A stretch of 64,000 bases of DNA from Diphasiastrum complanatum. Taxonomy: Eukaryota; Streptophyta; Lycopodiopsida; Lycopodiales; Lycopodiaceae. The stretch spans positions 17,539,590-17,603,589 of the forward strand of contig CM055109.1 of NCBI GenBank assembly GCA_029204225.1, given 5' to 3'. The position numbers were made by a program, and so were the translations under genes. Position 1 is the first letter of the stretch, and each line of letters opens with the position of its first letter. Below the pieces are notes generated by a model. That model made no database searches and had not been told where the DNA came from. It saw only the letters and a list, made by a program, of their open reading frames with translations. Below are positions 1 to 10,782 of this stretch, piece after piece.

Positions 1-384
1 CCCCAAGATAGTGCACCAATGGATAGTAGAACCCAAGAGAACCATGTATAAGCATGAAATGAGATAGAGAAGAGAGAAGATTGCTCTCTCCACGAGTTAC
101 ATCCTTTTATAGTAGGTCCAAATCCTATTTGGCCACTTGGCTTTCCCACCAAAATGCTAACCCTACTAATTTTGGGTCTAGATTCAATGTACTCGACTAT
201 TCAAATTGAATCTATTCAAACTCGCATTCTAACTATCCCACACTTTTAAAAAGTGTTTATTCAAATGAAATTTAGACTAATGAACTTTGAAAAGTCAACC
301 TCTAAGTCTAAAACAAGTTTTAGCCTCAATATGCCAAATATGGAAATATTGCAAAATGTGATAAAACTAGTTTAATCTTTCACA
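1..384 (-). repeat. 3' LTR of copia element (partial at window edge)
   Basis: Matches 4471-4850 almost colinearly; about 265 bp of this LTR lies before the window. It ends in AATCTTTCACA, the inverse of TGTGAAAGATT that opens the other LTR, and is followed at 385-394 by CTCCCTCTTC, the polypurine tract as seen on the plus strand. Confidence 0.92.
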
Positions 385-394
385 CTCCCTCTTC
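385..394 (-). other. Polypurine tract of copia element
   Basis: On the minus strand this reads GAAGAGGGAG directly before the LTR start TGTGAAAG. It is the usual plus-strand DNA primer in LTR retrotransposons. The same block recurs at 59414-59423. Confidence 0.85.
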
Positions 395-424
395 AACTAG
401 TTTTAGCATAAACTTTGATAATAC

Positions 425-1156
425 TCAAAATCCAAGTGAAGTCCTATGCTTTTTGAACAAGTCTTTTTCCAATGCTTTGGTGAAGATATCAGTTACACAT
501 TCCCTTGAAGACACATGCTGAAGCTCCACCTCCTTTGCAATGACTTGCTCCCTCACAAAATGATATTGTATCTCATTATGCTTGCTCCTAGCATGAAAGA
601 TAGGATTGGATGCCATTCTTTGGGCTGATTGATTGTCACAAAAGATGATTGGGCTCTCTGAAAAATCTATCAAGTGAAGATCCTTGATCATCCTCTTGAT
701 CCATACCATCTCCTTTGTGCAATGTGTAAGAGCTTTGTACTCGGCCTCACTAGATGACAGTGAGATAGTGGCTTGTTTATTTGACATCCATGATATAGCT
801 CCATCACCTATGAAAATACAATAAGCACTAATGGATTTCCTATCCATTACATCTCCAACATAGTCCGAATATGAAAATCCAAAAACATTAGATGATGTTC
901 CCTCATACAATATGCAAAAATCTCGTGTTCCAATGATGTACCTCAAAACTCGCTTTCCTAGCTTCCAATGCTCCTCATAAGGATCTTGCATGAATTGACT
1001 CAATCTTCCAACACAATAGCTTAGATCAAGTCTAGTAATGGCTAGATAGATGAGTGAACCAACTAGCTTCCTATAGAGAGTAATGTTCTCGAAGGATCTT
1101 TCATTACCTCTCATAGTTAGCTTTACATTAGACTCCATAGGTGTATCAATAACCAT
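425..1156 (-). pseudogene. Copia RT C-terminal part and RNase H
   Basis: A 243-codon frame starts after the RT palm. It carries the copia connection block (RKLVGSLIYLAITRLDLSY, LSQFMQDP, HWKLGKRVLRYI), then the RNase H sequence with SDYVGD, RKSISAYCIFIGD, SLSSSEAEY, FCDNQSA and HARSKH. The first residues, with the motif TPMESN, normally follow the YVDD-containing core, which is absent. Upstream, 1157-1554 reads in another frame as the linker between integrase and RT and ends at NGTW. The two parts meet at about 1150-1160, so roughly the whole catalytic RT domain has been deleted. Not functional. Confidence 0.9.
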
Positions 1157-1554
1157 GTTCCATTCTTCATAAGAGCTTGATACTCAAGATCCATTGCTTG
1201 GATCCACTCCTCTTCTTTCCTTGCTTGATCTACACTTGTAGGCTCATCCAAAGATGTTAGGAAAGCAACATAATTTCTAGAAACTACTTGCTTACCCTTT
1301 TGATCATATGTGAGCCTTGAAGGTACTTGTCTTTCTCTTGATGTTCTCATTGGCTTTTGACTTGATGAAGGTCCATCATCACCACCATCCAAAGTAGGAT
1401 CCTTCTCATCAACATCAAGAATGTTAGATCCATCGACTCTACCATCAATCATGCTTGAAGACACCTTTGGAATGTTCCCCTCATAAAAAATGACATCTCT
1501 ACCAACAATCACTTTGTTAGTAGAAGGAATGTATACCTTATAGGCTTTACTCAC
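1157..1554 (-). pseudogene. Copia integrase-RT linker region
   Basis: A minus-strand frame contains the typical copia stretch KVYIPSTNKVIVGRDVIFYE, a low-complexity acidic and serine linker, and EEEWIQAMDLEYQALMKNGTW, the conserved segment entering the RT domain. It then runs directly into the post-RT sequence in another frame. Confidence 0.85.
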
Positions 1555-2482
1555 CTCACTATATCCAACAAAATACCTCTTCTTGAAGATGGATCCTCCT
1601 TGGTTCTATCATCAAGAGTAATGTTGACATAGCATGTGCATCCAAAGGTTCTTAGAAATTTGGCACTCGGCCTCCTCTTGAATAGCATCTCAAAAGGTGT
1701 CCTTCCATCCAAAATAGCACTCGGCCACCTATTGCACAAGAAATTGGCACACAACAAAGCTTGATCCCAAAATGGTTTGTCAATATTAGCACTTAAACTC
1801 ATAGCTTTAGCACTTTCACATAAAGTCCTATTCTTCCTTTCAGCCACTCCATTTGTTGTGGGGTCCTTAATGTTGTATACTCCCTCTTGATCCCATGCTC
1901 ATCACAAAAGGCCTTGAACTTGTTAGATATGTACTCACCACCATTGTCACCTCTCAAGCACTTGATCTTTGTGAAAAATTGGTTCTCCCTTGCATTCTTG
2001 AACTTGACAGAGACATCATACACTTCATCCTTGCTCTTTGGTAGATAGATCCAACAAAATCTACTAAAATCATCAATGAATGTTACATACATCTTAGCTC
2101 CACTATTGCTAATTGTAGTAAATCTATGAATATCTGAATGTACAAGTTGAAAAGGCTTTGTAGATCTAGAAATAGATCTAGTGTAAGGTAGTCTATGTGA
2201 CCTAGACAAAGCACAAGACTCACAAACACGCTTGACATTACTTAAGGAACTTGGAAGACCAATCACAACCTTCTTCCTTGCCATTACCTCCAATGACTTG
2301 AAGTTGAGGTGTCCCATCCTTTTGTGCCAAACCTCTTGAATAGAAATATGCTCCCTTGCAACACATCCAACTTGGTTAGCAATAACACAAGCATCAAGTT
2401 TGAACAACTTCCCTTTCTTTTTACCTTTTCCAATCAAGACATCTTTCCTTTTGATCAAACAAGCATCTCCATCAAACTCCAC
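1551..2482 (-). pseudogene. Copia gag-pre-integrase and integrase, frameshifted
   Basis: Two overlapping minus-strand frames make up one integrase. The upstream frame (2482 to 1799) has the zinc-binding block H-K-R-M-G-H and C-E-S-C, then the catalytic core with HSDI, FIDDFSRFCW and RGDNGGEY. The downstream frame (1847 to 1551) has AERKNRTL, the third catalytic Glu region, FWDQALLCANFLCNR and the GR-PFEML block of the core end. A frameshift near 1840 separates the two. Integrase would join element cDNA to the chromosome; this copy is broken. Confidence 0.9.
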
Positions 2483-2566
2483 CTTGAGGCCCTTAGCATT
2501 TGACTCACACTAAGCAAATTCTTGGTAATAGATGGAATAAACAAGACATCCTCCAAATGAACATTC

Positions 2567-2764
2567 CTATTTGATAGGAATTGTGCCAATCCCTTTGATT
2601 GCACACTCACCATCCTTGGCTGTGTAGATCACCCTCTTGTCATCTCCATATGCCAACAAAGAAGTGAAGTACTCTTTGTGAAAGGTCATGTGTGAACTTG
2701 CTCCACTATCAATCCACCAAGGATCTAGATCTCCATCATTAGCAAGCATACATGAAGACATCAC
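2567..2764 (-). pseudogene. Copia aspartic protease fragment
   Basis: A short frame contains WWIDSGASSHMT, the active-site D-S-G block of copia proteases, followed by the KGIGTIPI sheet. It matures Gag-Pol in intact elements. The frame stops soon after. Confidence 0.85.
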
Positions 2765-2829
2765 AAAAGCATCATCATTTGCATCTTGAACATCCGAACC
2801 ATCCTCATCAAGAGTAAGATTACCTTGCT

Positions 2830-3605
2830 TGTCTCCTTGATCTCTCTTCTTCTTGTAGCACTCACTTGCAGAGTGTCCTTTGATGACACAATAGAAGCAT
2901 TTGGGCTTTGATCTATCCTTCTTTTTGCCACTTGAAGAAGCAACCCTTTAGACCACTTAGTTTTGGATTTGCCCTTGAGTTTGCCCTTTGTGAACATAGC
3001 ATCCTCTTCAAGTGTCGATGTAGATCCACCTCTTGCTTGAAGCCTATATTCCTCATTGATCAAGATATCTTGAAGATCCATCAAACCTGGCAAAGTCTTT
3101 TGAATAGAAATACTTTGAACAATGTTAGCATGAGCATCCAACAAGCCATTAAGAATCACTTGAATAAGCTCTCCTTCCTTAATGCTTTCATCTATGCAAC
3201 CTAACTCATCATTCAATGCTTTCATTCTCAAACCAAAAGTACTTGGACTTTCTTCATTCTTTTGCAAACAAGAAAAGATTTGTCTTCTTAGAGTCAATAC
3301 TCTAGAAGTAGACTTGGATTCATAAAGCTTCTTCAATGAATTCCAAGCTTCCAAAGGTGATGTGCACTTACCAACTTCCTTGAAAAGTTCATTGGTAACA
3401 TTCATCTTTATCATGTGTAGAGATTGGCCCTCTTGTCATACCTCAATTGATCTTGTTGTGTTGTTGGTCTCTCCTCCAAACCTACAACAATATCCAAAAC
3501 GTCATTCATCTCATGAAGTGACTCCATCCTCACTTTCCACAATGAATAGTTACTTGAGGTAAGCCTATCATTGGCTTCCAACATGACTCCAATCGAGGTT
3601 GCCAT
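2830..3605 (-). pseudogene. Copia Gag (UBN2 type) with zinc knuckle, frameshifted
   Basis: The N-terminal frame (3605 to 3411) has the LTSSNYSLWKVRMES start typical of copia Gag. The second frame (3414 on) has AWNSLKKLYESKS, FGLRMKALNDEL and LQDILINEEYRL. At about 2852-2905 another frame gives a CX2CX4HX4C zinc knuckle (C-F-Y-C, H-S-A-S-E-C), so Gag is split by at least two frameshifts. The role is capsid and RNA packaging. Confidence 0.88.
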
Positions 3606-4193
3606 GTAGCAATGACCTGATCTTCTCTTTCAACCTGCTTCAATGCACAAAGCACTCCTTTGAACAACAACAAATGCTTTCAAAAGAAATCACCAAGATT
3701 TGAAACTATCTCACAAATTCTCTTCTAGCACTTATCCAAGCAAATCAACACATAGAATCATGGAATCTTGATCAACCTATGAACTACTCTCAATCTAATG
3801 ACTTTTTCCACTTCGTAAGATTGAAACACACTCAGATGAAGTCCAGCAACCTCACTATCTAGAGATCCAATGAAAATTAGGGTTTTGACAAAATCACAAA
3901 AAATTGACTATTCCAAATCTACATGCAAATGTTGAAAATTTGATATGCAATCTATAAGCCACCACTTAGGCTGATCCAATGATCTAGAAATCGGCCAAAT
4001 CCAGTATGTGAATTCAAAAATCAGAATTGAACAAGTATAATGACCTATTTAGTGTTTTGATCTACAAAAGATCCAATCTACAAAAGCAAAAAACTCGATT
4101 TTGATGTAGAATCCTCTCTAGCATGCTCTAGACTTGATATCTTCACCAAATCATTGATAGATCTGATTTCCTCATTCATAACCTGAAACACAA

Positions 4194-4204
4194 GCTCTGA
4201 TACC
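4194..4204 (-). other. tRNA-iMet primer-binding site of copia element
   Basis: The minus strand reads GGTATCAGAGC, complementary to the 3' end of initiator methionine tRNA. It lies one base from the inner end of the 5' LTR, as expected for minus-strand priming. Confidence 0.88.
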
Positions 4205-4205
4205 G

Positions 4206-4852
4206 TGTGAAAGATTTCAGATCCTTAAGATCCAATCTACTTGAATGATCTTTGGTTAGAAAGAGAAATACACTACCAATCTCACCAATGTAGAAAAATC
4301 AGCATGTACACACAAATTGAGATGCAAACACCAATAGAACTTGATCAAACTTGAATGAAATGATTATGTACTATTGCTGTCCATACAAAACTAGCAAGCT
4401 ACTATATTTCACACATGTGAATCCAAAAGTAACAAATAAAGATCATTCTACACATAGAATTGCAAGCAATCACCAAGATAGTGCACCAATGGATAGTAGA
4501 ACCAAGAGAACCATGTATAAGCATGAAATGAGATAGATAAGAGAGAAGATTGCTCTCTCCACGAGTTACATCCTTTTATAGCAGGTTCGAACCCTATTTG
4601 GCCACTTGGCTTTCCCACCAAAATGCTAACCCTACTAATTTTGGGTCCAGACTCAATGTACCCAACTATTCAAATTGAATCTACTCAAACTCGCATTCTA
4701 ACTTTTCCACACTTTCAAAAAGTGTTTATTCAAATGAAATTTAGACTAATGAACTTTGAAAAATCAACCTCTAAGTCTAAAACAAGTTTTGGACTCAATA
4801 TGCCAAATATGAAAATATTGCAAAATGTGATGAAACTAGTTGAATCTTTCGA
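4206..4852 (-). repeat. 5' LTR of copia element
   Basis: About 647 bp. It opens (plus-strand view) with TGTGAAAGATT next to the primer site and matches the window-start repeat to about 4850. The expected AATCTTTCACA outer end has changed to AATCTTTCGAAA, so the terminal bases and any target duplication are not readable. Confidence 0.88.
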
Positions 4853-5197
4853 AAACAAACGTCTCCTAGGTGATCAAAATCAACGTGAGGGTATGGCAAG
4901 GGACAATCCATTTTAAACACCTTTGAAATTAGGATGACACTTTTATCCGCACCGACTTCTCTGAAAAACACATTCCATTTGATTTAGCAGTTAAAACATT
5001 TCCAAATGCAACCACCTCTTTCTGAAAAAATAAAACAACTGGAACATCCTTTCTTGAGCAATCCATGTAGTGAGTCCCCTGAAAAAAATGTATAAGTACA
5101 CTTTATGTTAGGATTTGTTGTAATAAAAGTATAATCAAGAGTATACTACTATAAAAGTATAATTAGCAAAATTATGAAACTATACCAAAATTATGAA
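4853..5197. other. No recognisable feature
   Basis: AT-rich flank between the copia element and the minisatellite. No coding sequence or repeat was recognised. Confidence 0.5.
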
Positions 5198-6592
5198 ACC
5201 TTAGCCCCTAGCTATTAGTTGGTGGCCCTTAGCCCATAGCCCTTCTCATGTTGTTTTGACCTTGGCCCTTGCCCCTCAGTCCTCGGCCCTTATTCTTAGC
5301 ACTTCACCCTAAACCCCTGTAAACCATTGGCCCTTTCCTTCGCCTAGGTCCTGGGCCCTAGGTCTTTGAGTCCTTAGCCTTTGGGCCTTGGCCCTAGTCC
5401 GTAGCCCATTCGCCCTTTGGCCTTTGGCACTAGCACTCGACCTTTAAGTTGAAGCCTTTGGCCTTTAGTCCTTGGCCCTTGGCTTTTGGCCTTAGTCGGT
5501 GATCCTTGGCCCTTCGTCCATAGCCCTTGGCCCTTGGACCCTGTCCCTTGCCCCTTGCCCCTTCGGCCCTTATTCCTAGCACTTCACCCTTAATCTTTTG
5601 CCCTTGCTCCTAGGTCCTTAGCCCTTAGTCCTTGCACCTAGGTCATGGGCCCTAGGTCTTTGGACCTAGTCCTTAGCCTTTGGGCCTTGGCCCTAGTCCT
5701 TAGCCCATTCGCCCTTTGGCCTTTGGCACTAGCACTCGACCTTTAAGTTGAATTGGCCTTTAGTCCTTGGCCCTTGGCTTTTGGCCTTAGCTGGTGACCC
5801 TTGGCCCTTCGTCCACAGCCCTTGCCCCTTGGCCCTTGCCCCTTGCCCTTATTTCTAGCACTCGACCTTTGCCCCTTGCCCCTTGTTCCTAGGTCCTTAG
5901 CCCTTAGTCCTTGCACCTAGGTCCTTTGCCCTAGGTCTTTGGACCTAGTCCTTAGCCTTTGGGCCTTGGCCCTAGTCCTTAGCCCATTCGCCCTTTGGCC
6001 TTTGGCACTAGCACTTGACCTTTAAGTTGAAGCCTTTGGGCTTTAGTCCTTGGCCCTTGGCTTTTGGCCTTAGCCGGTGACCCTTGGCCCTTGCCCCTCG
6101 GCCCTTATTCCTAGCACTTCACCCTTAATTCTTGGCCCTTGCTCCTAGGTCCTTAGCCCTTAGTCCTTGCACCTAGGTCTTTCGCCCGTAGCCCTTTTCC
6201 CTAGGTCTTTGGACCTAGTCCTTAGCCTTTGGGCCTTGCCCCTAGTCGTTAGCCCATTGGCCCTTTGGCCCTTGGCACTAGCACTCGACCTTTAAGTTTA
6301 AGCCTTTGGCTTTTAGTCCTTGGCCCTTGGCTCTTGGCCGGTGACCCTTAGCCCTTAGCCCTTAGCCTTTAGCCCTTGGCCCTTGGACCCTGGCCCATTG
6401 CCCTTGCCCTTGTTCCTCGTCCCTTCTTCTTGGCACTTCACCCCTAATCCTTAACCCTTGGCGCTTGCCCATAGGTCCTTCGCCCTCTGCCCTTAGCCTA
6501 CTCACTTGGCCATATACCCTTAGCCCTAAGCCCTTGTCCAAAGTTAGCACTCAATGGCCCTCAACCCGTGGTGCCCTTCGCCCTTAGGCCCT
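5198..6592. repeat. Degenerate heptamer minisatellite (CCCTTGG/CCCTTAG) with higher-order units
   Basis: About 1.4 kb built almost wholly from variants of CCCTTGG, CCCTTAG and CCCTTGCC, with CCTAGGTC insertions. A longer module containing CCTTAGCCTTTGGGCC and CACTAGCACTCGACC recurs near 5360, 5660, 5940 and 6210, so units of about 270-300 bp sit on top of the heptamer. It is not the plant telomere repeat CCCTAAA. No credible ORF. Confidence 0.9.
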
Positions 6593-7260
6593 TAGATTTC
6601 GCTTTAGATTTTTAAACTTTTTGTTTATTCTTAGAATTTATTTTTAATTTTTAAATTTTTATTTTATTATATGTAGTTTTGATAGTTTCATATATATTTT
6701 TCAGTTATTTATATTACTCATTTTTTATTTTTAGATTTATTTTTTATACTATGCATTTTTAACTTTTAGATATATGTATATATAGATATATTTATATATT
6801 TAGATTTATTTTTTAGTTTTTTGACTTGTTATTCATTTTTTATTTTTTAGACTTGTTCTTTAGGAGGTCATATTTGAAATTATTTTTAGGTGGTCTTATT
6901 TGGGTTTAACTTATTATTTTATCTTTTTTGGTCTTATTTAGATTTAACCTATTTTTTATTTCATTTTTAATTGAGGCTATCTTATTTTTTATTTTTACGT
7001 TTTGTTTGGGTTTATTATATTTGGGTTTATCTTTTTTTTTTATAATTTCTTTTGGGTTTTTTATATTATATTTTATTTCTATTTGTTGTATTTTACTTTT
7101 GTTGGGTTCATTTTGTTTTATTTTCTTTACTTTGGTTTATTTATTTGGTTTCCATTATGTTATATGCGCTTAAATTTATTACTTTTGTTTATAATTATTT
7201 TGGTTTTAGATAATGTTTTTATCTTTTTTAAACTTTTTCACTCTATTTTGTATTATATAG
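6593..7260. repeat. T-rich low-complexity tract
   Basis: The plus strand is mostly T with TTTTTATTTTTAGA-like and TTTGGGTTTA-like words. The long Phe/Ile/Leu frames here come from composition. The sharp change from the C/T/G minisatellite to this strand-asymmetric tract at about 6595 is distinctive. Confidence 0.75.
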
Positions 7261-7510
7261 AGATATACAATATGCTTGGGATGAAGAGAGGAGGAAAGAT
7301 TACCAGCTGTCCTAGAATTGTCCCATAAGCATTTCAGAATAACTGATTTTTCGTTAGGGTATATAAAGATGCTTGAACCATTGTATTTCCACCAACTGTG
7401 GGCAAATAGTCTCAGTTAACAAAAAAATGGCTCCTTAAATAGGGGCCATTTAAAATTTAAGTGATTTACAAACTTTAATAAATTTAAGAAAAAAAATCTT
7501 CATTTTGGAA

Positions 7511-7535
7511 TGCCACGTGGGATTGACACGTGGCA
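7511..7535. promoter_or_regulatory. Inverted pair of G-boxes (TGCCACGTG ... CACGTGGCA)
   Basis: A perfect 9-bp inverted repeat with a 7-bp spacer, each arm holding CACGTG, the binding core of plant bZIP and bHLH factors (ABRE/G-box when flanked by GCC/GGC). It lies about 1.1 kb upstream of the unknown ORF at 8599. A regulatory role is inferred. Confidence 0.4.
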
Positions 7536-7756
7536 GTCTAACTATCCCATAATCTTTTGTCCAAATCTCACCGCCTCCAAAAAGCATAAGTAGGCACCCC
7601 ACTAAATTTTTCTTACATTGCTTTTGAAATTTTTACTACATTTTTACTTTTTTTTTTTTTTTTTTTATCAAATTTGCCAATTCCTGCGATCTTTTTGTAA
7701 ACTTTCAATCACTTTTCAAAATGGTAAGATTGCAAATTTTTTTTAGTTTGAAATTG

Positions 7757-7772
7757 TGTGCGGGGAGGGGAA

Positions 7773-7809
<37 letters not shown>

Positions 7810-8041
7810 GGAACGGGAAACTATGTTTTAAGATTTTTTTCAAAAAAAAAAAAAGGTTTCTTTTTTAAGATTTCTCCCCTCGCCCACCCACCGCGGCGGG
7901 TGGGCACCGGGGGGGGTGGGGGGGTGGGGGGGTTAAACTAAGTTGTTTAATTTAAAAAAAGAAACATAAACATAGCAACCCCCCCCGCGCCACAGCCCAC
8001 CCGCCCGCCACGGCGGGTGGGGGGGGGGGGGGGCGGGGGGC
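7757..8041. repeat. G-run and GC-rich hairpin cluster
   Basis: Holds an uninterrupted run of 36 G (7773-7808), more G-rich runs near 7910-7930 and 8020-8040, and two hairpins: GCCCACCC/GGGTGGGC at 7882-7905 and CCCACCCGCC/GGCGGGTGGG at 7996-8021. G-quadruplex formation and replication slippage are plausible, and the exact run length may be unreliable in the assembly. Confidence 0.8.
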
Positions 8042-8046
8042 GGTTT

Positions 8047-8598
8047 GCTTAAGTTAAGTTTTTAATTTAAAAAAACTTATTTAAACCCCCCTAAACTTAT
8101 TTAAGAAATTGTTATGTCCCCCTAAACGAAATATGTCCTCCTAAATAGAAGAAGTTTTGGGGCTAGCCAATATCCCACCACCCCAACTCCCGTTTAAATT
8201 TTTAATAAAAACTATCCTAAACATTGTAAAAGTCCCCCTAAAAACTTAAATTTAGAGTGGGGAGGAAAAGAAAATGCCTCAGACTTTATGTTATTTAATA
8301 AAAAAAACTATTAATAAAAAACTTGCAATGAAAACATGTCTATAAAAAACGTAAAACAAAAGAAGTCTTACTTTGATATGAAAAGTCTTAACAGTAGAAG
8401 TCTCAGTGAAAGTAACTCAAACTAAAGAGTCGCAAGCAAGCGCAAGAGTCGCAATCTAAAATGGAGTTTCGAGGAGATTTAAAATGTATATATAGTGTCG
8501 AGTTGTTCTCTCCATGTCATCAATCCGTGCAAACGATCATGGTGTCATTTTGAACATGTCATCAATCCCAGCAGAAGCCGAGTTCAAACGGCTTACAC
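8047..8598. other. AT-rich leader, no gene seen
   Basis: AT-rich sequence with short repeats (CCCCCTAAA-like words near 8085-8135; AAGAGTCGCAAGC repeats near 8425-8455). It precedes the unknown ORF and may hold its promoter; no clear TATA element was placed. Confidence 0.4.
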
Positions 8599-9129
8599 AT
8601 GAAAGCATTTGTGGTTGTTTCAAAGGTTTTAGTGGGCGAGCCCGGGTTTACAATGCGTGATGTTGAGACTGTTGGCTTGATTCGTGCCATTTTAATGCCT
8701 GAAGATGTCCTTATTGATAAGGTGGAATTCATGACTAGGGGTCCTAACGGAGAAGAACTCCATGTCATTCTTTCATGTGCAAATATTGTTCACTTCACTG
8801 AGACACCAGATATTTATGACTCAGAAGTCGCCTTGCACATTTATGAACGCAATTCTATTGAAGGCATGATTGTTGTTTCTAATGTCCATGCCATGTTAAA
8901 GGAAACAGAGGAAGAACAAGAAATCTTGGAAGTGGTGGCGGACATATCCGCTGTCGTGGCTGCTGAAAATACCACCGAGCCACAACTTGCAATATCTTCC
9001 ACTCTAGCTCCTGCTACAAAACAGGTGCGTAGAAAAAAAACAGCCAAGCGTGCAAGTGAGGATCTTGTTGAGGATGACATTGCAGTTGGAAGAAGGATAG
9101 CTAAGCGCCTTGAAACCACGGGCAATTGA
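8599..9129 (+). CDS. Unrecognised 176-aa protein, basic patch near C-terminus
   Basis: An intact 176-codon frame whose composition and third-position pattern look like real coding. The N-terminal 100 residues are mixed hydrophobic and acidic (LVGEPGFTMRDVETVGLIRA, HFTETPDIYDSEVALHIYE). An acidic helix with EETEEEQE-like runs follows near residue 100, then a Thr/Ala stretch, then the cluster RRKKTAKR that could be a nuclear localisation signal, and a C-terminal GRRIAKRLE. I do not recognise the family. The downstream sequence (9130-9975) continues in broken frames with similar style, so this may be the 5' part of a larger decayed gene or of an unclassified mobile element. Confidence 0.4.
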   Translation: MKAFVVVSKVLVGEPGFTMRDVETVGLIRAILMPEDVLIDKVEFMTRGPNGEELHVILSCANIVHFTETPDIYDSEVALHIYERNSIEGMIVVSNVHAMLKETEEEQEILEVVADISAVVAAENTTEPQLAISSTLAPATKQVRRKKTAKRASEDLVEDDIAVGRRIAKRLETTGN

Positions 9130-9975
9130 CCAATGCAACCAAGGCATGATATATCTGACATGCGAATATCAAATTATGAGGACCTTGTATAGGACTCTGA
9201 TCCCGAAGATGTGTTGGAGGAGTTTGAGGGTGATACAAATGTCAATCTTGATGCATACTTAGCGGATGATGTCAGCTATGTTTGGGGAAGACACATGTTA
9301 GGGTGGATTCGAGGAATATACGTAGAGCCTCCCTTTTCACCAACCAACGAGCCATGGACTACTCATTTGCAAAGCAATTGTATAAAGCAGTATGCATGCA
9401 CAATGACCCACCACCATCATCAATAAATGTGTGTCTAAGACCAATGATGTTCCAAGAAGGAGATGACTTTGCCGTAGTCTTTGGTAGCCCTAAAAAATTC
9501 ACGACTACCTACTCGAGTTCAAAAGAAAAGATATGGTGGAGGCAGCCAACAAATACAAAGAACTCTATCCAATCGAGGTGAACACTACTGAGGGCTCGAG
9601 AATGGATGGCTTGTGCAAAAATAGATTTTTGTCACATTGCACATTTGAGCCTATAGATGGCCACACTTCTATTACGCATGTAGTGAAATAGCCGCGAGAG
9701 ACACGAGGCTTGCAAAACAGTTGTATGATTCTTTATTCGCCTATGTGCACTGTTTTATCTGCATATTCGAAGATGAGGCTCGTTACATTTTGGAATCAGA
9801 CCACTTGAATTTTCAACCACATGCCATGCAGAAGAAAACAACCCTACATGAGATTATGGAACGTGCACGAGAGATATGGATCTCCTTGAGACGACCCGCT
9901 TACATCAAAGGAGTGAAGATGGATAATGACACAAGTAGAACCTTGGATCAAGTTGGGTCCAAGATGAATGGATAG
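9130..9975 (+). pseudogene. Broken coding remnants downstream of the unknown ORF
   Basis: Plus-strand frames of 70-100 codons follow one another with shifts: an acidic stretch DPEDVLEEFEGDTN near 9200; a frame with FAKQLYKAV and PMMFQEGDDFAVVFGSPKKF near 9370-9500; ANKYKELYPIEVN near 9550; and 9721-9975 with DEARYILESDHLNFQPHAM. The phrase AKQLY occurs twice (9371 and 9711), in FAKQLYKA and LAKQLYDS, hinting at an internal repeat or duplication. Stops and shifts make an intact protein unlikely unless small introns are present. Family unknown. Confidence 0.35.
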
Positions 9976-10782
9976 GATCAATGTGAATATTAGCCAATAG
10001 GATTGAGGAGCAAGGGCCTTTCCCATTTTATAAAAAGGCACCATTTGTACACTATTTGCATGCTTAATAGAGAGGAGGAGACTCTACTATTTTGAGAGCT
10101 CAAGCATCCTCATTTGCTAATCAATCTTGCTTATGCTATTGTTGTGTTTGCTTGTTATTTCAATTTCTTCCATGCTTCTTGTTTGTGATTAGTTAAAGTT
10201 TCTCCATAAGCAATGACATTGAGCATTTGAGCTAACCCCCATCTCATCTCTCTCTCTTCCTCTCTTCTCTTCTCTCTTCCTCTTCTTGTCTATCCTTTCC
10301 CTTCACCCAAAGCATGATGAAAGTTAGTGTAGAGGAGTAGAGTTAAAGGAGTGTAGTGTTAGTGATGAATAAAGTTAAGGGAGAAAGTAGGAAACTAAAT
10401 AAAAATAGCATCTATGCATAGTTAGGTACCTATCCAGTGATCTAACCCTTGTTGACAGGCGGGAGGGCTATACTATGCGAGATCTTCGACCCTACAGTAA
10501 AGTGAAGACCTCATAGGGCAATGAAGCGATTTGTGGTGGAATTTTATGGTCGTTCCTGCATCTGCTTGGGATAGTCCAACATTGTATATATTCGACAACA
10601 TCGATTCCCTGAGCTCCAGCTACATCATATTTATGGTGCGCCACTGTTTAAAGACCCTAATGGATAAACATAAAGTGTTGTCATTGTATTATTTTTGGAA
10701 CAAAATATCAAAGAGGGGGTAAAAGAGAGACTAAAATCAATGCACGATTCGTGTGCAAAATTTATAGCCTATTCTTTTTGTT
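9976..10782. other. Non-coding stretch with possible LTR-like promoter
   Basis: Contains CCCATTTTATAAAAAGGCACC-like sequence near 10021-10045 (a TATA box followed by a short-transcript-like leader), a CTCTTCCTCTTC pyrimidine tract near 10250-10290, and no supported ORF. It could be a fragment of an LTR inserted in the unknown gene; no second copy or boundaries were found. Confidence 0.3.

Larger units (their letters stand above)
1..4852 (-). mobile_element. Ty1/copia LTR retrotransposon, degenerate, cut by window start
   Basis: Two direct repeats (1-384 and 4206-4852) flank an internal region read on the minus strand in the order gag, zinc knuckle, protease, integrase, RNase H, which is the copia order (integrase before RT). 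A primer-binding site complementary to initiator-Met tRNA abuts the 5' LTR and a polypurine tract abuts the 3' LTR. Reading frames are broken by several frameshifts, and the catalytic core of reverse transcriptase is missing. By eye the overlapping parts of the LTRs differ at about 20 of 380 positions, many of them C/T or G/A, so the insertion is not recent. The copy is non-autonomous. Confidence 0.93.

Noticed and set aside
5198-6592. Interstitial telomere array
   Set aside because: The unit is CCCTTGG/CCCTTAG, not the plant CCCTAAA, and is much too degenerate.
6928-7328. Hydrophobic Phe/Ile/Leu frames suggesting small membrane proteins
   Set aside because: They are produced by the T-rich composition; overlapping frames give the same kind of sequence.
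7756-7941. Gly-rich ORF
   Set aside because: Caused by the 36-base G run.
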